A DNA stretch of 64,000 nt from Iris pallida. Taxonomy: Eukaryota; Streptophyta; Magnoliopsida; Asparagales; Iridaceae. Positions 26,206-38,026 of this stretch are shown here, piece after piece (positions within the stretch are counted from its first letter, which is position 1; every line of letters begins with the position of its first letter). The DNA lies in assembly GCA_029216955.1 (NCBI GenBank), contig JANAVB010042235.1, positions 32,501 to 96,500 on the forward strand, given 5' to 3'. The notes beneath the pieces are model-generated. The model worked only from the letters and a program-made list of their open reading frames with translations, was not told the DNA's origin and did not search any database. The position numbers and the translations under genes are program-made.

Positions 26206-26950
26206 CCAACCTCTAACTTTGGAATATGAAAGGATAGAAAATGGTAGAATTGTTTACAAAATCAATGGTATCCATACAGAACAAAAAAATATTTTGTAAA
26301 CATTAATCGTATATCACTTTAATTGTGGTTAAGTATTATAATAGGCTAGTCTTTGAGCATCTTTATCACAAAATTTTGGAAAAGTAACGAGGACTACTGA
26401 GACAATTTTATCATATCAATATAAAACCAGGATCGAGTTAAATTTTATTTTTATTTTATTTTATCGTATTATACTATTTTTGAGTGAATTGTTAAAAATA
26501 ATTTGTGATCATACAAGAAAAAAAATATAACGTAGTTGAGTTGGCCCGAAACAGCTGGGTTATTATCTAGGTTTATAAATGAGGGTCAGGCCAAAAATTT
26601 TGGTATCTTGATGTTCTAATTAATAGTATATAGTTATAGGAGTATAATAAACATAAATTTTAGCGAAAACAAATACTAAGGAAAATTGTGTTTCCTAGAG
26701 TCGAAAACGAATTATTTGCTTGGAAGTCAATAATCCTAAGAGTTAGACTGCAATTGTTATTATTGTTCAAATTATTGTGAGCAAATTTACAAGTTTATAT
26801 GTTGGAGTTTATGGTATGTTATAATTTAGATATAGTACTCAATATGTAATTAACATCATTAATTTTCTATATTTCTCTTCATTTTTGGTACCTTCAAAAG
26901 TTTATAAGATTACTATTTCTTGTTGGTAATTGCATATGTATTACTTCAAA
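26206..26950 (+). repeat. Tandem unit 3, right part, truncated before the gene
   Basis: Continues unit 3 after the LTR retrotransposon, matching 3255-4085 with a few small deletions. It stops matching at about 26950, roughly 260 bp before the start codon would be expected. No ECA1-like gene follows, so unit 3 is an incomplete duplicate or has been deleted. Confidence 0.85.
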
Positions 26951-27839
26951 TGTGTTTATATGTTAAGCAGTAAAATTCAATAACATGAAAGACAAATATA
27001 TTCACATTTCAGTGATTTCTTATCGACAGTCGACTTCCCCATACCTGCATAAGATACAGAATACAATATACTTACCACATGCATAAGACATTTATTAGCA
27101 TACATCTTAACTACATGGATATAGGTATTTATTTCCACCATGAGGACCCAATGCCATATAGGACTTCATCAGGTAATGCGATGCTCCATTCAAAGCAGGT
27201 AGCTAGCCTCATTGAATGTCCTGTAATACCTCGTTCCACCAAAGCATACCACTGTTTCTCCGTAGGTCGAATCGGCCCCAGTGCCCTAGGTACTGTTCAA
27301 GGAAACTCGTCTCCTTGTGCACAAGTTGTCAATGACCATGCCTATGCATATACGAATCGATAAGCATAAAGTGCATAAAAAAATATTGAAAGTAAGTAAA
27401 GCCAATATTTCTTCATTCTCGTGTCATTCAAGCCGTATTCAACGACTTATCATTCTCATCATTACCATCGTTTCACTTGGTGATCTATCGATCCCAAGCC
27501 TCATCATTTTTTATTTCTCATCATTTCATCTCATCGCAAGGAACATACAACATTTTTTTTCATTGTGTCGATTGTATTTGTGGCAGCAACACTATCAATT
27601 CATTTCTCATGTGTCATTCATATAGGCAGTTCATTGTTCATGTGCTATTCATTTCAATATTATTTAATATAGGCATCACTATCTATGCAGCAACTAAAGC
27701 ATTAAACATTTTAGGAGCAAAACACAGCAATATAATAATTTATTTATTTATTAAGCATGAAGGAGTAGAGGAGAAGGAACAATTCCACTTATCTATACAA
27801 ATGGTCTTCCCACTCCGATAACATATAAGCTCAACGGGT
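26951..27839. other. Unassigned AT-rich sequence
   Basis: After the tandem unit breaks off there is no clear gene. Because it borders a minus-strand retrotransposon gag ruin, it is probably the decayed 3' part of that element. The short plus-strand frames (27079-27821) are overlapping and show no recognisable motif. Confidence 0.35.
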
Positions 27840-29225
27840 CATTCGGAGATGATTTGACACAATGCTTGATCTTCCTTACTTGGCATACTATACTAGTAGC
27901 CATGCTCCATAACTAATCCCATTCGGTCAATTCAAGAAAGACTGTATCATTCTCAAATCTCTCAATTTTCAACACAAATTACGGTCTGACATTCTGATCA
28001 AATCCAACAAACCAACCAAATGGCTCTATGCGGAGTGGGAAATTATACTTCTCATTTTGCTTCACCGAATCAATGTCGACATGTAGACATCAGGTTCTCC
28101 TTCATAGAACATGGGTAGAAATAATCTCTTCTAGTCCTTAAAGTTCTTGATGCAGTCATTAGACAGACTACAAAACCATTCAAAAGTTACCCCTTTCAAA
28201 GTACCAATGAACAGCTTAGACCAAAGCACATCGTCCTGTGGTATATACAATGTCTGTAAGTAGAAGTATGTTAAGTACTGTCAGGACGACTGCAGTCCAT
28301 CATATGGAATGAGGGACTGTGGCTTGTATTTTGGAGGAGAAACGACATTGTCCTACTCCGGATGATATGGTTGGGATACCCCCAGCCTCTGGAATTCGTC
28401 ATTATAACTCATAAAATCTAAACGAGTATTTAAAGATTGAATAGTTTTATGAGGATCTACTACTTGTTGCGAAGTAGTCAGTTGGGTGATAGTAGGTTGT
28501 ATCTGATGTATTACTGGCATAGGGGCGTCTCCAACAGTCGAAAGATAAATTGGATTTGATGCTGAACCAACTGCATCTTAAACAGTCTGAACAGCAGGTG
28601 CTGATTGAGGCTGAACCATAGTCGCTTGCATGTTTATCATTACCAGCTGCATTTGCTGAATTATCGTGCTCATCCCTTGCTTCATGTTCTCAAGGGATTC
28701 CAACCGTTGCTGGACATTTTTACCTCCTTCCTCATTGTTAAATGCATAGAAAGAACTCGATTACGGGCTACCGGATGGAGAAGTATGCAAGGACGTTTCA
28801 CTACTTGCGGGTGATCCTCGAAATACACTACCTCCATATGTGTTAAAAATGATGTCTTGAGAGCCCTGAGGAGCACTATCCTCAGGTTGGGATGTACTGT
28901 CGTCAAAGACTGGGATGTTGCTACCCCCAGTCAAAAGTTGAGCATGATTATCACTAGAAAACATGAATGCTACCCCCTGGATGGGATATGACATCTCCAG
29001 ATGAAGGCTTGGACCTTGAACGGATCCGCTGGTAAACTCCTTTTGGTGAAGGGGCTCACTAGTCACCCCTCGATGAAGAAGATAAAAAAGTTGACGCACT
29101 TTTTCTGTTTGATATAGTATAATCGAAGTAAAAGGTAACTCCTCGTCATTGCCAGAGTTCACCTTTCGAAGCACTGTCGACTCTGCAAAGTTGTTTGCAG
29201 CCTCTAAAATACAGACTGCTTTCAT
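27840..29225 (-). pseudogene. Ty3/gypsy gag remnant
   Basis: Read on the minus strand, 29225-28762 is open (starting MKAVCILEAANNFAES) and leads into a low-complexity Ser/Gln-rich linker. A retrotransposon-gag domain follows: IPYDGLQ, YLTYFYLQTLYIPQDD, VLWSKLFIGTLKGVTFEWF, CSLSNDCIKNFKD, KRLFLPMFYEGEPDV. The order and the W-F spacing are those of gypsy Gag (PF03732-like). Several stops and shifts break the frame (for example within KFKD-stop-KRLF and after PYDGLQSS). No pol follows in the window. Confidence 0.78.
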
Positions 29226-30765
29226 GGAACATCAACTATTTTTGACAACAATAATTGATAATAATATTAGCACAGTAGTGTTCCTGAGTGCGTACAACTG
29301 TGGTAGAAGGTGTGGGACTGTAGATCACCTCTAGAGGAGGGCGAATAGAGTGCATTGGAATAATAATCCCCAATTAAAATTTATGTAGTTACCAACTACA
29401 ATAATATCTGAAGTGAAATTGCATAAAGTAAAAGAGTTAAAAAGAGTAAACACAAGCACCGAGGTTTATATTGGTTTTTCTCTGAGATGACTAGTCCAGT
29501 CCCGAGATATAATCCCCCTAAATTTTGGAATTTATTTATTATAACTAATAAGATTATTTATTATTAAATATTATTTTAATTTTGGCTATAAATATCCTTT
29601 ACCATAGCTTTGATTTTAGAAGCACATCAATTGCCAATTATTCAAAACAAATTTCATGTGTGCTCTAGACAGTCCACCTTCATTTAGGTATATCATATCC
29701 CACTCAAACATGTCTTCTTGTACTCTATTTTTATCGTATAACTTTTGGGTCAAAAATGCCAATATTAGCACCTACCGTAATAACGATGTCTTTTTCGTTT
29801 GAATTGAGACCCAGCTTTGACTCAAATATTTCGACCCGATATATGATTTAGATCTACTCTGAGCCTGTTACACACATGCCACTTGTGTTCCACTCAATTG
29901 AGTTCCTATGTTGTACTTATACACAAAAGTCACAAAATATGTGTTAATCCATTTAGCTACCGCACCCGAAATTAGCCAACTGGAATTGGTAGAGCCTAAT
30001 ATAGGTTGCCCTAACCTAATAAAATTATTTTAGAATGATTTTTACAACCATAATTGATGGAAACCCACATTTAAATTCTTCATTTAAAACCTTTCCATAT
30101 TTGAAACCCATTAAATCTTTTGAGGATCCTTCCAACATATCTATAGATATGGACCACTAAATCCCAAAAAACCTTACCAAAACCATATCCCCTCAAATCC
30201 TAACCCTCCTATCAAACCTTATATATTTCTCCCCCTATTGGCCGCCACCCTCTCCTCCATAATTCCAAAACCGACCCCTACATGTTGCTCTAACCTGACA
30301 GCACCCCCACACAGCTGCCAACTTTTTAATCCCTTTCCAACATATTTTCGTCGAGCTACCACCTCTACGACGACCCTAATATACCCCTCTTTCATCCTAC
30401 TAAGCTATCAAGGAGCCACGACCGTTCATATGGCGCGTGGAGCATCAAAACCAAGCCAAAACTTCAGTCATAACAGGAATTCCGAACCAGCAGGTTTGTT
30501 CGTACCCTTCAATCAAATATCGATCAAACCAACTCTAACATGTACTCCTATGTGTCCCCTACATTTCCTCAAATTGCAGCTCGTGGATCGACTCTGTTTG
30601 TCCGTGGCATGAGTTACACGATAAGGTGTCCAGGCTGAACCTTGTTTGATGTAGTTGCTGTCCGTTCAACTTTGCAAAGCCCCACAACAGCCCCGAGACC
30701 CTTGGTGAGCATCCTAACATCCCTCTCAAATCCCCCTTTCATGTGTATCAATTTCTCATTAGGTT
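29226..30765. other. LTR-like debris, no gene supported
   Basis: From about 29510 a block starts with TATAATCCCCCTAAATTTT, like the LTR end found inverted at 48660-48679. It contains a TATA-like GCTATAAATATCC (29583-29595) and a CCCTCTCCTCCATAATT block (30248-30264) resembling 51828-51845. It therefore looks like a diverged LTR of the same families. The open frame 30238-30612 crosses this block and has no recognisable domain. Confidence 0.35.
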
Positions 30766-31688
30766 TGACACTCAGTCCCAAAATATGTAAGACTAGAAAC
30801 GTAATATGTCAGTCGTATAATAAATATACTTAAGCTGTATATGCAGTATATAGATAGTCATTGCTCACTAAATCTCATCCATAGAAAATAAAAGAATAAC
30901 TATATCAATAAATCAAATATGAAAATTTCAATGAAAAAGTTGCAGGGTGGAGACAAATCCACTACCAAGCGAATCTAAAGAATAGATTGGAATACACAAG
31001 ATAAAGAATAACAATAAAATTAGTCAATCATCTAGGAGAAAGTCACATAGTCCGCAAAAGTAAGAAGGAAGGGTCTACTCCGAAAATCGTACTCCTCGGG
31101 ATACTGTCAATCGTCTATACCTAGAGAGATCACTAGGTCCTCAGAGGGACGTAACAAGATACATAAAAACATGCCATATAATTGAATATAAACTACTCAA
31201 TCGTAATCCAGATCACAACATAGTCTAGTATTCTATCATCGAAGAAGTGAACCACACCTATAACCAAACAAGGACAAGTTGTGGCACACTATTCTGCGGC
31301 ATAACAATGTTCCAATCCAGATCATGCATAAGTATACACTACAAGAAAAATACCTTTTTATGATGGGTAAAAACCGTCATAAATGACATTTTATAACATT
31401 CTTTTGTAAGCCCACAACCGTTATGAAAACCAGTGTTATAAATTTTTACTAAAACCGTTATAAATAATATCTTCTTATATGACACTTATTTCTTAAAAAT
31501 GTTATAAATAATACAATTATATATAACACTAAACTTCCAAGCGATATAAATATTTGTCATTATATATAACATATATGTTTAGAAGCGTTATAAATAGGAC
31601 ATATATAGATAACGCTTTTAAACTGTTCTGTAATTCACACATTCATAAAGCGTTATAAATAGGACATATACATAACGCTTTTTAACCT

Positions 31689-31689
<1 letters not shown>

Positions 31690-31738
<49 letters not shown>
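31690..31738. repeat. (TA)n microsatellite
   Basis: TA tract just inside the left subterminal repeats of the CACTA element. Confidence 0.95.
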
Positions 31739-31742
<4 letters not shown>

Positions 31743-32245
31743 ATGTCAAAGCTTATAACTCAATGCGTTATAAAAGTAATGATCAATACTAATTTCCAAA
31801 ACATGAGACAACATAAACTATGAAATTTAACTAACATTTGAAACATTTCATTCAAAATATCCCATTCAAAATATCATCATCTTAATTACATTTCGAAATA
31901 TATACAATCCATCCAAAAACCCTCTCCAGAAATGAGAGCTCCATTGGCAGACAGAGAAGAGTAGCTTTACTTTAAGTGGAGTCCAGAGAAGAAGCACTTC
32001 GTCTTCTTGGAGATTGTGATGATGAAACCGAAGCTACTACTGCAGACACCAGATCCGGCTCCACAAATAACAAAATCATCATAACTCTCTACAAACCGAA
32101 TGTGACTGAAAGTAGAAGAAACCGAAGATAATGGTATCCTGATACGGGCATGGAATAGAAGATAAAAAGAAACACAAAACTAGTTTTGAGTAATCATGAG
32201 GCTCTACCTTGGAAAAATAGACAACGGTACACAAACCTTCCAGTT

Positions 32246-32423
32246 AGGGGTGCAACTCGGGCGGGCTAAACCCAAGCCCGATCGGGTAAACCTGCCAATG
32301 GGTTGGGTTAGGGTTGAAGATACTTGGGCTCGGACTTGGGTTCGGGTTAAAATATTTGAACCCGATCAAAAATCGGACAGGGCTCGGATTCATGTGTCGG
32401 GTTACCCAAAGAACCCGAAACCC

Positions 32424-32477
<54 letters not shown>

Positions 32478-32807
32478 CATACTTTTTAAATAAAAAAATT
32501 AAATCCTAAATTTATCAACCCAAACTCTTCAACTCCTTCTAAATCTCATGTTAGTTTGTATTTTGTAATGGTTGGTGTTTAATTGTGTTTAATATTAATC
32601 TTATTTAAAATTATTTTAAATATCATATTAGAGTCCGATAAATCCGATGGACCCGACCCAACCCGAGCTTCCTCCGGGCTTGGTCTTAGGCTTCATATGT
32701 TGAACCCGAGGCCGGGTTGGGCTTGGGCTCAGGCTAGGATTATCATTCATTGGGTTGGGCTCGGGTTGAACTCAAGTCTGACCCAACCCGCCCGAGTTGC
32801 ACCCCTA
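32246..32807. mobile_element. hAT-type MITE, 562 bp
   Basis: Inverted ends TAGGGGTGCAACTCGGGC, with flanking 8-bp direct repeats CTTCCAGT and CATCCAGT (7 of 8 match). An 8-bp duplication and a GGGGTGCAA-type end fit the hAT superfamily. It contains a TA microsatellite (32428-32473) and no gene. It landed next to the last captured PI4K exon. Confidence 0.75.
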
Positions 32808-32815
32808 CATCCAGT

Positions 32816-34095
32816 GTATCCAAGCCCTCCATGATATCCATCAATTCCCTGTTGCATATACTGTATCAAGTCGTATCCAGCAATGGTCCACTTGTTGTAG
32901 GCGTCCATGCACGTTTTTGTCACGAAGTTAGCAGCCTCACGCTCGTTCACGGGGTGGAATCTCTTGCGGAGGTTTCCGATGGGATCTCCCCTGCTAAAGC
33001 AAGGCAGCCCGCTGTCCACCATCAGAAGTACCCTGGTAATTATACCATTCATATGCTGTCGTGTTGCAAGATACCCTTTTACGCACAAGATGCAAAGGAA
33101 AAAGATGGAAGGAATAATCGACATCTCTAGGACAAAGTAATAAATTCAGGGATAATGGAGATTATACTTTGGAAATATGAACCCATATACAACATATCAT
33201 TGACATACTATGCACAAGGGGTCCACCTTAGATGTCCTACACAAGCATTAGCATCTATTTGGTTGGATGCAATGAGCATGCCCATGGCCTATTTGGAGAA
33301 ACTGTATATTGGATACAAGTTTTACAGGTCGATTATAACTATACATTTGGAGACAATCTCCTCAACAAATCAAGGGACTTACCAAATACCACATGCAAAG
33401 ATTACAAAGCTACCAAAGGTGATGTCAAACAATCTGAGATTACCATCATCACGATGGGTATCATACTTCAATAGTTGTTTCAGTCGACCTATGTTCCATA
33501 TGGAGAACTCTGTAGGTTTTTCCATCAACATTTCAAAAAGGTTAGAGATTCTGTAGCGCGATTTTTTATACCCACAATCATCTTTTGAGTTTATAGCACT
33601 TGTACTAAAACAACAATTTAGTTATACCATTTATAAGGGTGTTCCATAGGTGCCCAGGAAGGGGTATGAATCCTATGAGTTGTAATATTAGTAGAGAGAC
33701 TTGCCTGAGAAACTGGGTCCAAGTTTCACTCTTCATTGAACCAGATGGGTCAAGCAATTGCGTCATCTCATGGCTCAGCTTGAACTGTGCACTCTCAAAT
33801 CGTATATTACCTCCAGGTGAAATCTCCAATATAAACCCAAAATCTATGTGAACAAGCCTTCCCGGGTTGTAATAAGAGAGGATGTGTTGGATGGTCACTC
33901 AAATTGCACACTTTAAAAAAATGCAAGGATAATATACATACATGTCAAAGAGAAGATTCCCATTGTGCCAATCCTTTGGTTGAAGCAAAAGACTAGCAAC
34001 GGCATAACCAGCACTACTAACCTTAAACATTTCACGGGTAGCTTCAAAACTTGGGGTGCCAACAGGCCCATAATCTTGTTGAAACATTTCGAAAA
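32816..34095 (-). pseudogene. Captured fragment of phosphatidylinositol 4-kinase alpha
   Basis: Three exons of the C-terminal kinase domain are readable on the minus strand. The first (near 34090-33950) holds DYGPVGTPSFEATREMF and SSAGYAVASLLLQPKD. The second (near 33890-33700) holds GRLVHIDFGFILEISPGGN and SHEMTQLLDPSG. The third (33087-32820) holds SGLPCFSRGDPIGNLRKRF and DAYNKWTIAGYDLIQYMQQG. These match plant/animal PI4K-alpha over about 200 residues up to the natural C-terminus. Intron sequence lies between them, so capture was from genomic DNA. The family's catalytic-loop PKDRHNGN reads PKDWHNGN here, and the N-terminal ~90 percent of the protein is missing. The fragment cannot be an active kinase. 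Confidence 0.9.
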
Positions 34096-34785
34096 TGGAA
34101 TGTCTGAGAAAAATAGTCTACTATAGGGCATGTCAAAAATCTTGAAATTTGAAGTGTCCAAGTAATTTTGTCAACTTAGAGCAAGAGCGACATAAGAATA
34201 TGGTTCATATGAAAGTTGGAAATTTGACATATTCTTCCATTCAGCTCTGTTAAGGGCCATGACTCTCTAATAGCAAAAAATATTACAACCTTGGTTAAGG
34301 GCCAGTCTCCATCTAAGTTTATTTAGGACCTAGGTCCAGCCAAGGTCCAAAAACTTGGTTACGGTATCAGACCTTGAGTATCTAATGATATTTAAAATCT
34401 TCCTTCTAGCAACTCCTTTTTGGAGGTTACGATATCAATGATATTTAAAATCTTGGTTCTATCAACTCCTTTAACAAACAGGGGCATAAACTGGGTCGGG
34501 CTTTAAGGTCCAAACATCAGGCTATGAGGCTGTTACATACTTCAATTATGTTGGGAGAGCATTTTCTCGGTTACTGGTTTGCTAAGTACAGCGACTTAAT
34601 AAACTAAACATCTCTTTCGTTAAAGCAGATGGCCAATACATTCATAGGAAAGTATGACTTGATCAAGCATCTGCCTTGATCACTAAACCATAGGAAATAA
34701 AATTCTACTTGTGCAACAAATAGATATGTACTACAGAGAAGTGGCCAAAACATTCATGGGAAAGTATGAAGATAACAGGTGACTC

Positions 34786-35945
34786 ACCAGATGAATTCCA
34801 TCAGTGGCAATCTCGGTAATCCATATTCTCTCAATCTGATCTTCCATTCCTTGAAAAAGATTGAAGGACTCAAATAGAGTAGTCAATTCACGGCTACGCC
34901 TTTTCATTGCTGTGCTAAGGACTTTTTCATCCTTGTAGCAGGGGTTCCTGAATGGTCTTAAGAAGATCAGCTCTTACAGATGATATATTGGCAACCCCAT
35001 CCTACTCTTAACATGATTTATTACAACCATCACTGCTTAAAAGGCTCACCGAAAATTATTACAAACATAAACAGATAAGAGTGCACCATTGATAGAAGTA
35101 AACAAGAAAAGTACAGTGAATATGCTAAATTTACCTGGTCTGGGATAGAACTGTGAGATGTGAACTCGAGAAAATTTGTTCTCCTTAATGAGACCAATAG
35201 TTTGCTCAAAATCTTTAACAGTTTCACCTGAATAGAACTCAAATTGTAAGAAGTGATTATTACATTACATTAATTTCTATACTTTTGATAAGCCTGCTCT
35301 ACTATAACATTCTGAGAATGTTTCTATTAAAAAGGAGAAAAAGAGTTAGATTCATGCAGAGTACTTGTATATTCATAAATCCAAACTGACATAATTAATG
35401 GTAGCAGGTGAACAAATTAAGTTGATTTGATAACTAACCAGGGAATCCACATATTATATCAGTAGCAATCTGCATCCCTGGTACAAGTTTATTCAGAGTG
35501 TCCACCACAGTTCTGAAATCACTCATAGTGTACTCACGATTCATTGCCTAATACAATGCCAGCATTCATCATGTAATGTCTATAAGTCAAACCATAAGAG
35601 TATTAGCAGTCAAAGTTTAGCTCTTTGCAGACTATTGAGATACTGATAATTAAATGCAAAATAACCCAAATCAGAGGACTATGAGAAACAAATTTGATTG
35701 AGAATGTATTCAAGTTCAAACATACATCTAGGACACTGTCGCTCCCACTCTGCACAATAACATGAAGAAAGGAATAGACAGAAGGGTGGCGCAACACTTC
35801 AGCTATATCTTGTAAATACTCGAGTATAAAAGGAGGGTTAGTCATGCCTATGAGAAGCATGGTGCTTCTATCAGAAGGAAGTTCTGCAACAATGGCATTA
35901 AGTAAAAGAGGAAGATTTGATCCAATATTGTGCCCTGCAATAATG
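34786..35945 (-). pseudogene. Captured fragment of CDKAL1-type tRNA methylthiotransferase
   Basis: Four or more exons read in order on the minus strand. 35938-35720 holds SNLPLLLNAIVAELPSDRST and MTNPPFILEYLQDIAEVLRH, then FLHVIVQSGSDSV. 35550-35442 holds [20 protein letters not shown] and [15 protein letters not shown]. 35226-35136 holds ETVKDFEQTIGLIKENKF and VHISQFYPRPG. 34940-34786 holds the ELTTLFESF and IERIWITEIATDGIHL parts. This is the radical-SAM core onwards of the t6A37 methylthiotransferase family (MiaB/CDKAL1). The N-terminal domain with the CxxxCxxC cluster is absent. Splice sites are preserved (for example ATTCAG before GETV, GTAAAT after YPRPG). The last exon has a one-base loss in an A-run after TRMKK, which breaks the frame. 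Confidence 0.9.
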
Positions 35946-36453
35946 TGAAAGGTTCAGTTACAATCCATGTTTACAAGGTACAAGGAATCGGTAATAAAAA
36001 AAAGTAAACAGCTTAGGATGCAAATCAACTCCTTCTAACAATCAAAAGAACAGTATACATCCACAAGCACAATCAGGCAGAGAACAACATACAAAGACAC
36101 GAGCACAAAACAATGAATCATCAAAATAGAAGTATACACAAACCATTAAGGCCTCAAACACAAGTGGCCAAGGAGAAGAAGATGTGGTGGGCAGATAGCT
36201 GGCACTTCTCTTAGGTGCCAAGAGAGCCACAACCATTTCCTTACAACTATAGCATCACCGAAACAGAAGCACAAGCACATAACTATGAAAGTCCTACTAA
36301 CATAAAGCAGACAAGGAGAAGAACTATGGTAGGAGTATCTCAGGAGTCACCACAGCCATCTTCATCTGCCATATACGACACCGATATGAAAGCGCAAAAT
36401 AGATATACGATACGACATTGATTTTTGGAGTGTTCGTGCTTCATAGTGTGTTA

Positions 36454-36808
36454 GAGCATCCACAGTGGGGATACTCCATACCATACTTCAAATTTTTTAA
36501 AAAATGTATAAATTACTACTTTGGAGTGTCCCCTTCATGTTAGCACATAATGGTACACTCCAAATAAGACACCAAATTCATACTCCAAATTAACCTCCTC
36601 TTTTTCCATTTTTTTCTTCCCTTTTCCCTCTTGGTGGGCTCAGTTGGGTTACTATTCATGAGCTAGGACACGCTCCAAATTTGGAAAGCTTCTTGGCTTG
36701 CTAGCATTTTTCAAGTGTGGACGAAAAGCCCACTGCAGCCCCCAAGTGCTACAAATTTTGATTAAAGCAAAAATATAGCACTTCAAGTCACTCCTACTGT
36801 GGATGCTC
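36454..36808. mobile_element. Tourist-like MITE, 355 bp
   Basis: Ends GAGCATCCACAGT in inverted orientation, flanked by the target trinucleotide TTA on both sides (36451-36453, 36809-36811). This is the signature of PIF/Harbinger MITEs. It lies between the captured CDKAL1-type and TPK fragments and has no coding content. Confidence 0.82.
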
Positions 36809-36975
36809 TTATGATAGAAAGTACGGACGCTCCAAAAATTAGGGCTGTGTCGTGTTGGACACATTCTAGATACTTTAAACTACACCAAAACAGGCATCGT
36901 GTCTGCGCCGCTGTGTCCCTACAGCATCGTGTTCGTGAATGTGCAACACAGTAAAAATGTGTACATGCAACCCTT

Positions 36976-37310
36976 CTAGAGCACAAACGGCAAATGGGTG
37001 ACCTTGAGACGGATGCGCATGTGGCCCTTTTCGGCATCAAAGAAGTAGCCGATGGCCCCAACGGCGGCGACGTCCCCGGCGTGGGCACTGGCGCTGGCGA
37101 GGACGAGGTCCTCCTGGACGTCGAGCACGCGGACGACGACGGCGATGAGGAGGACGTCGATGATGTCGAAACCGACAAGGACGAAGAGGCAGGAGAGGGA
37201 CTTTGTGAGGGAGGTGAGGGGGGCGATGTCGCCGTAGCCAATGGTGCAAAGGGTGACGATGGCGAAGTAGAGGGCGTCGACGTCGGGCTGGGTCTCGTCG
37301 CCGGATGGGA
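36976..37310 (-). pseudogene. Captured fragment of a two-pore K+ channel (TPK/KCO)
   Basis: In the minus frame from 37310 the sequence reads DVDALYFAIVTLCTIGYGDI, then APLTSLTKSLSCLFVLVGFD, DVLLIAVVVRVLDVQEDLVL and YFFDAEKGHMRIRLKV. TIGYGD is the potassium selectivity filter of the second pore-loop region, and the following hydrophobic helix fits the TPK family. The fragment covers about 110 residues, then runs past a likely splice donor (after RLKV) to a TAG at 36976-36978. It has unusually high GC for this window. The longer minus-strand frames over the same bases (36783-37241, 37037-37519) are out of register with the channel frame. Confidence 0.88.
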
Positions 37311-37311
37311 A

Positions 37312-37672
37312 AAAAAGTAGGGTTAGGGTTTTCGGGCCTGGTCGCGGTGGTAAGAGTGGTAGGAGGGAAAGAGGAGAGGAGAGGAGGAGATGAGAAGGAA
37401 AATGGAAGAGAGAGAGAGAGAGAGGAAAAAAAAAAGGGACTGAGGGTTTTGATTTGGGGTCGGGTTTGAGCGGACGTTCTAAATTTTTTACTACTTTTTA
37501 TAACGTTTGCGTATAACAACGTAACGTTTAATGCTATAAATTGTTATAATAGGCCAAAAAAATTTCAGAACCGTCATATTATATGTTGTTGCTGAAATTC
37601 TGTAACACTTATATAGGAACCTTTGTAATAGCTTCTTTTCAAGCGTTATAACAGGATGTTTTTCTTGTAGTG
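37312..37672 (-). other. CT-rich leader-like segment and right CACTA subterminal repeats
   Basis: On the minus strand, upstream of the TPK fragment, is a pyrimidine-rich tract (CT repeats near 37400-37430) like a 5' untranslated region. It is preceded by CACTA subterminal CGTTATA repeats up to the TIR at 37672. If the captured fragments are transcribed, this is where a promoter would lie. Confidence 0.5.
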
Positions 37673-37692
37673 ATATAAACCATATAAAAAAA

Positions 37693-37738
37693 GGCAAATT
37701 ATAAGGGCACAGCCTTTTTTACTCGGGGCTATCCAGGA
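37693..37738 (+). repeat. MULE left terminal inverted repeat
   Basis: About 46 bp pairing with 45769-45814 with a few mismatches, followed inward by further ACTCGGGGCTGTCCA-like subterminal copies. Confidence 0.85.
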
Positions 37739-38026
37739 TTAGGGCTAGCCAGGGTTTGAGGAACTTTTACTCGGGCTGTCCAACGTTTTCACTCGGGGGC
37801 TGTCCAAACCCCACAGGCCCCCCCAAACCCTCTCTTCTGTAAGCATTTGAAATTTTTCCCCCTCTCTCTTCACAAACCCTATTTTCCCTCCTCCTCTTCT
37901 TCTTCTTCTCCACGATTTCCCACTCCTCTCTCTCCATTTCTTTTACGCAGTTGTGACGGTTAGGGTTTCGATCCTCATCTCCGCCATTTCCTTCGTCTTC
38001 ACCATTTTCCAACATCTCTCCCTACG

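Larger units (their letters stand above)
31337..37672. mobile_element. CACTA element with three captured gene fragments (Pack-CACTA)
   Basis: Ends are CACTACAAGAAAAATAC and its inverted match CACTACAAGAAAAACAT. The 3-bp target duplication is ATA (31334-31336 and 37673-37675). Subterminal repeats on GCGTTATAAAT and CGTTATAA occur at both ends (31375-31690; 37495-37655). No transposase gene is present. The interior holds fragments of three unrelated host genes, all on the minus strand and with introns kept, plus two MITEs. It would depend on an autonomous CACTA element for movement. Confidence 0.92.

Noticed and set aside
30238..30612. 124-codon frame in the LTR-like debris
   Set aside because: No recognisable domain, biased toward Thr/Pro/Ser, and it overlaps sequence resembling an LTR of the same region.
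36783..37519. Minus-strand frames of 152 and 160 codons and a plus-strand frame of 108 codons
   Set aside because: They overlap the TPK fragment in wrong registers; only the frame with TIGYGD matches a known protein.
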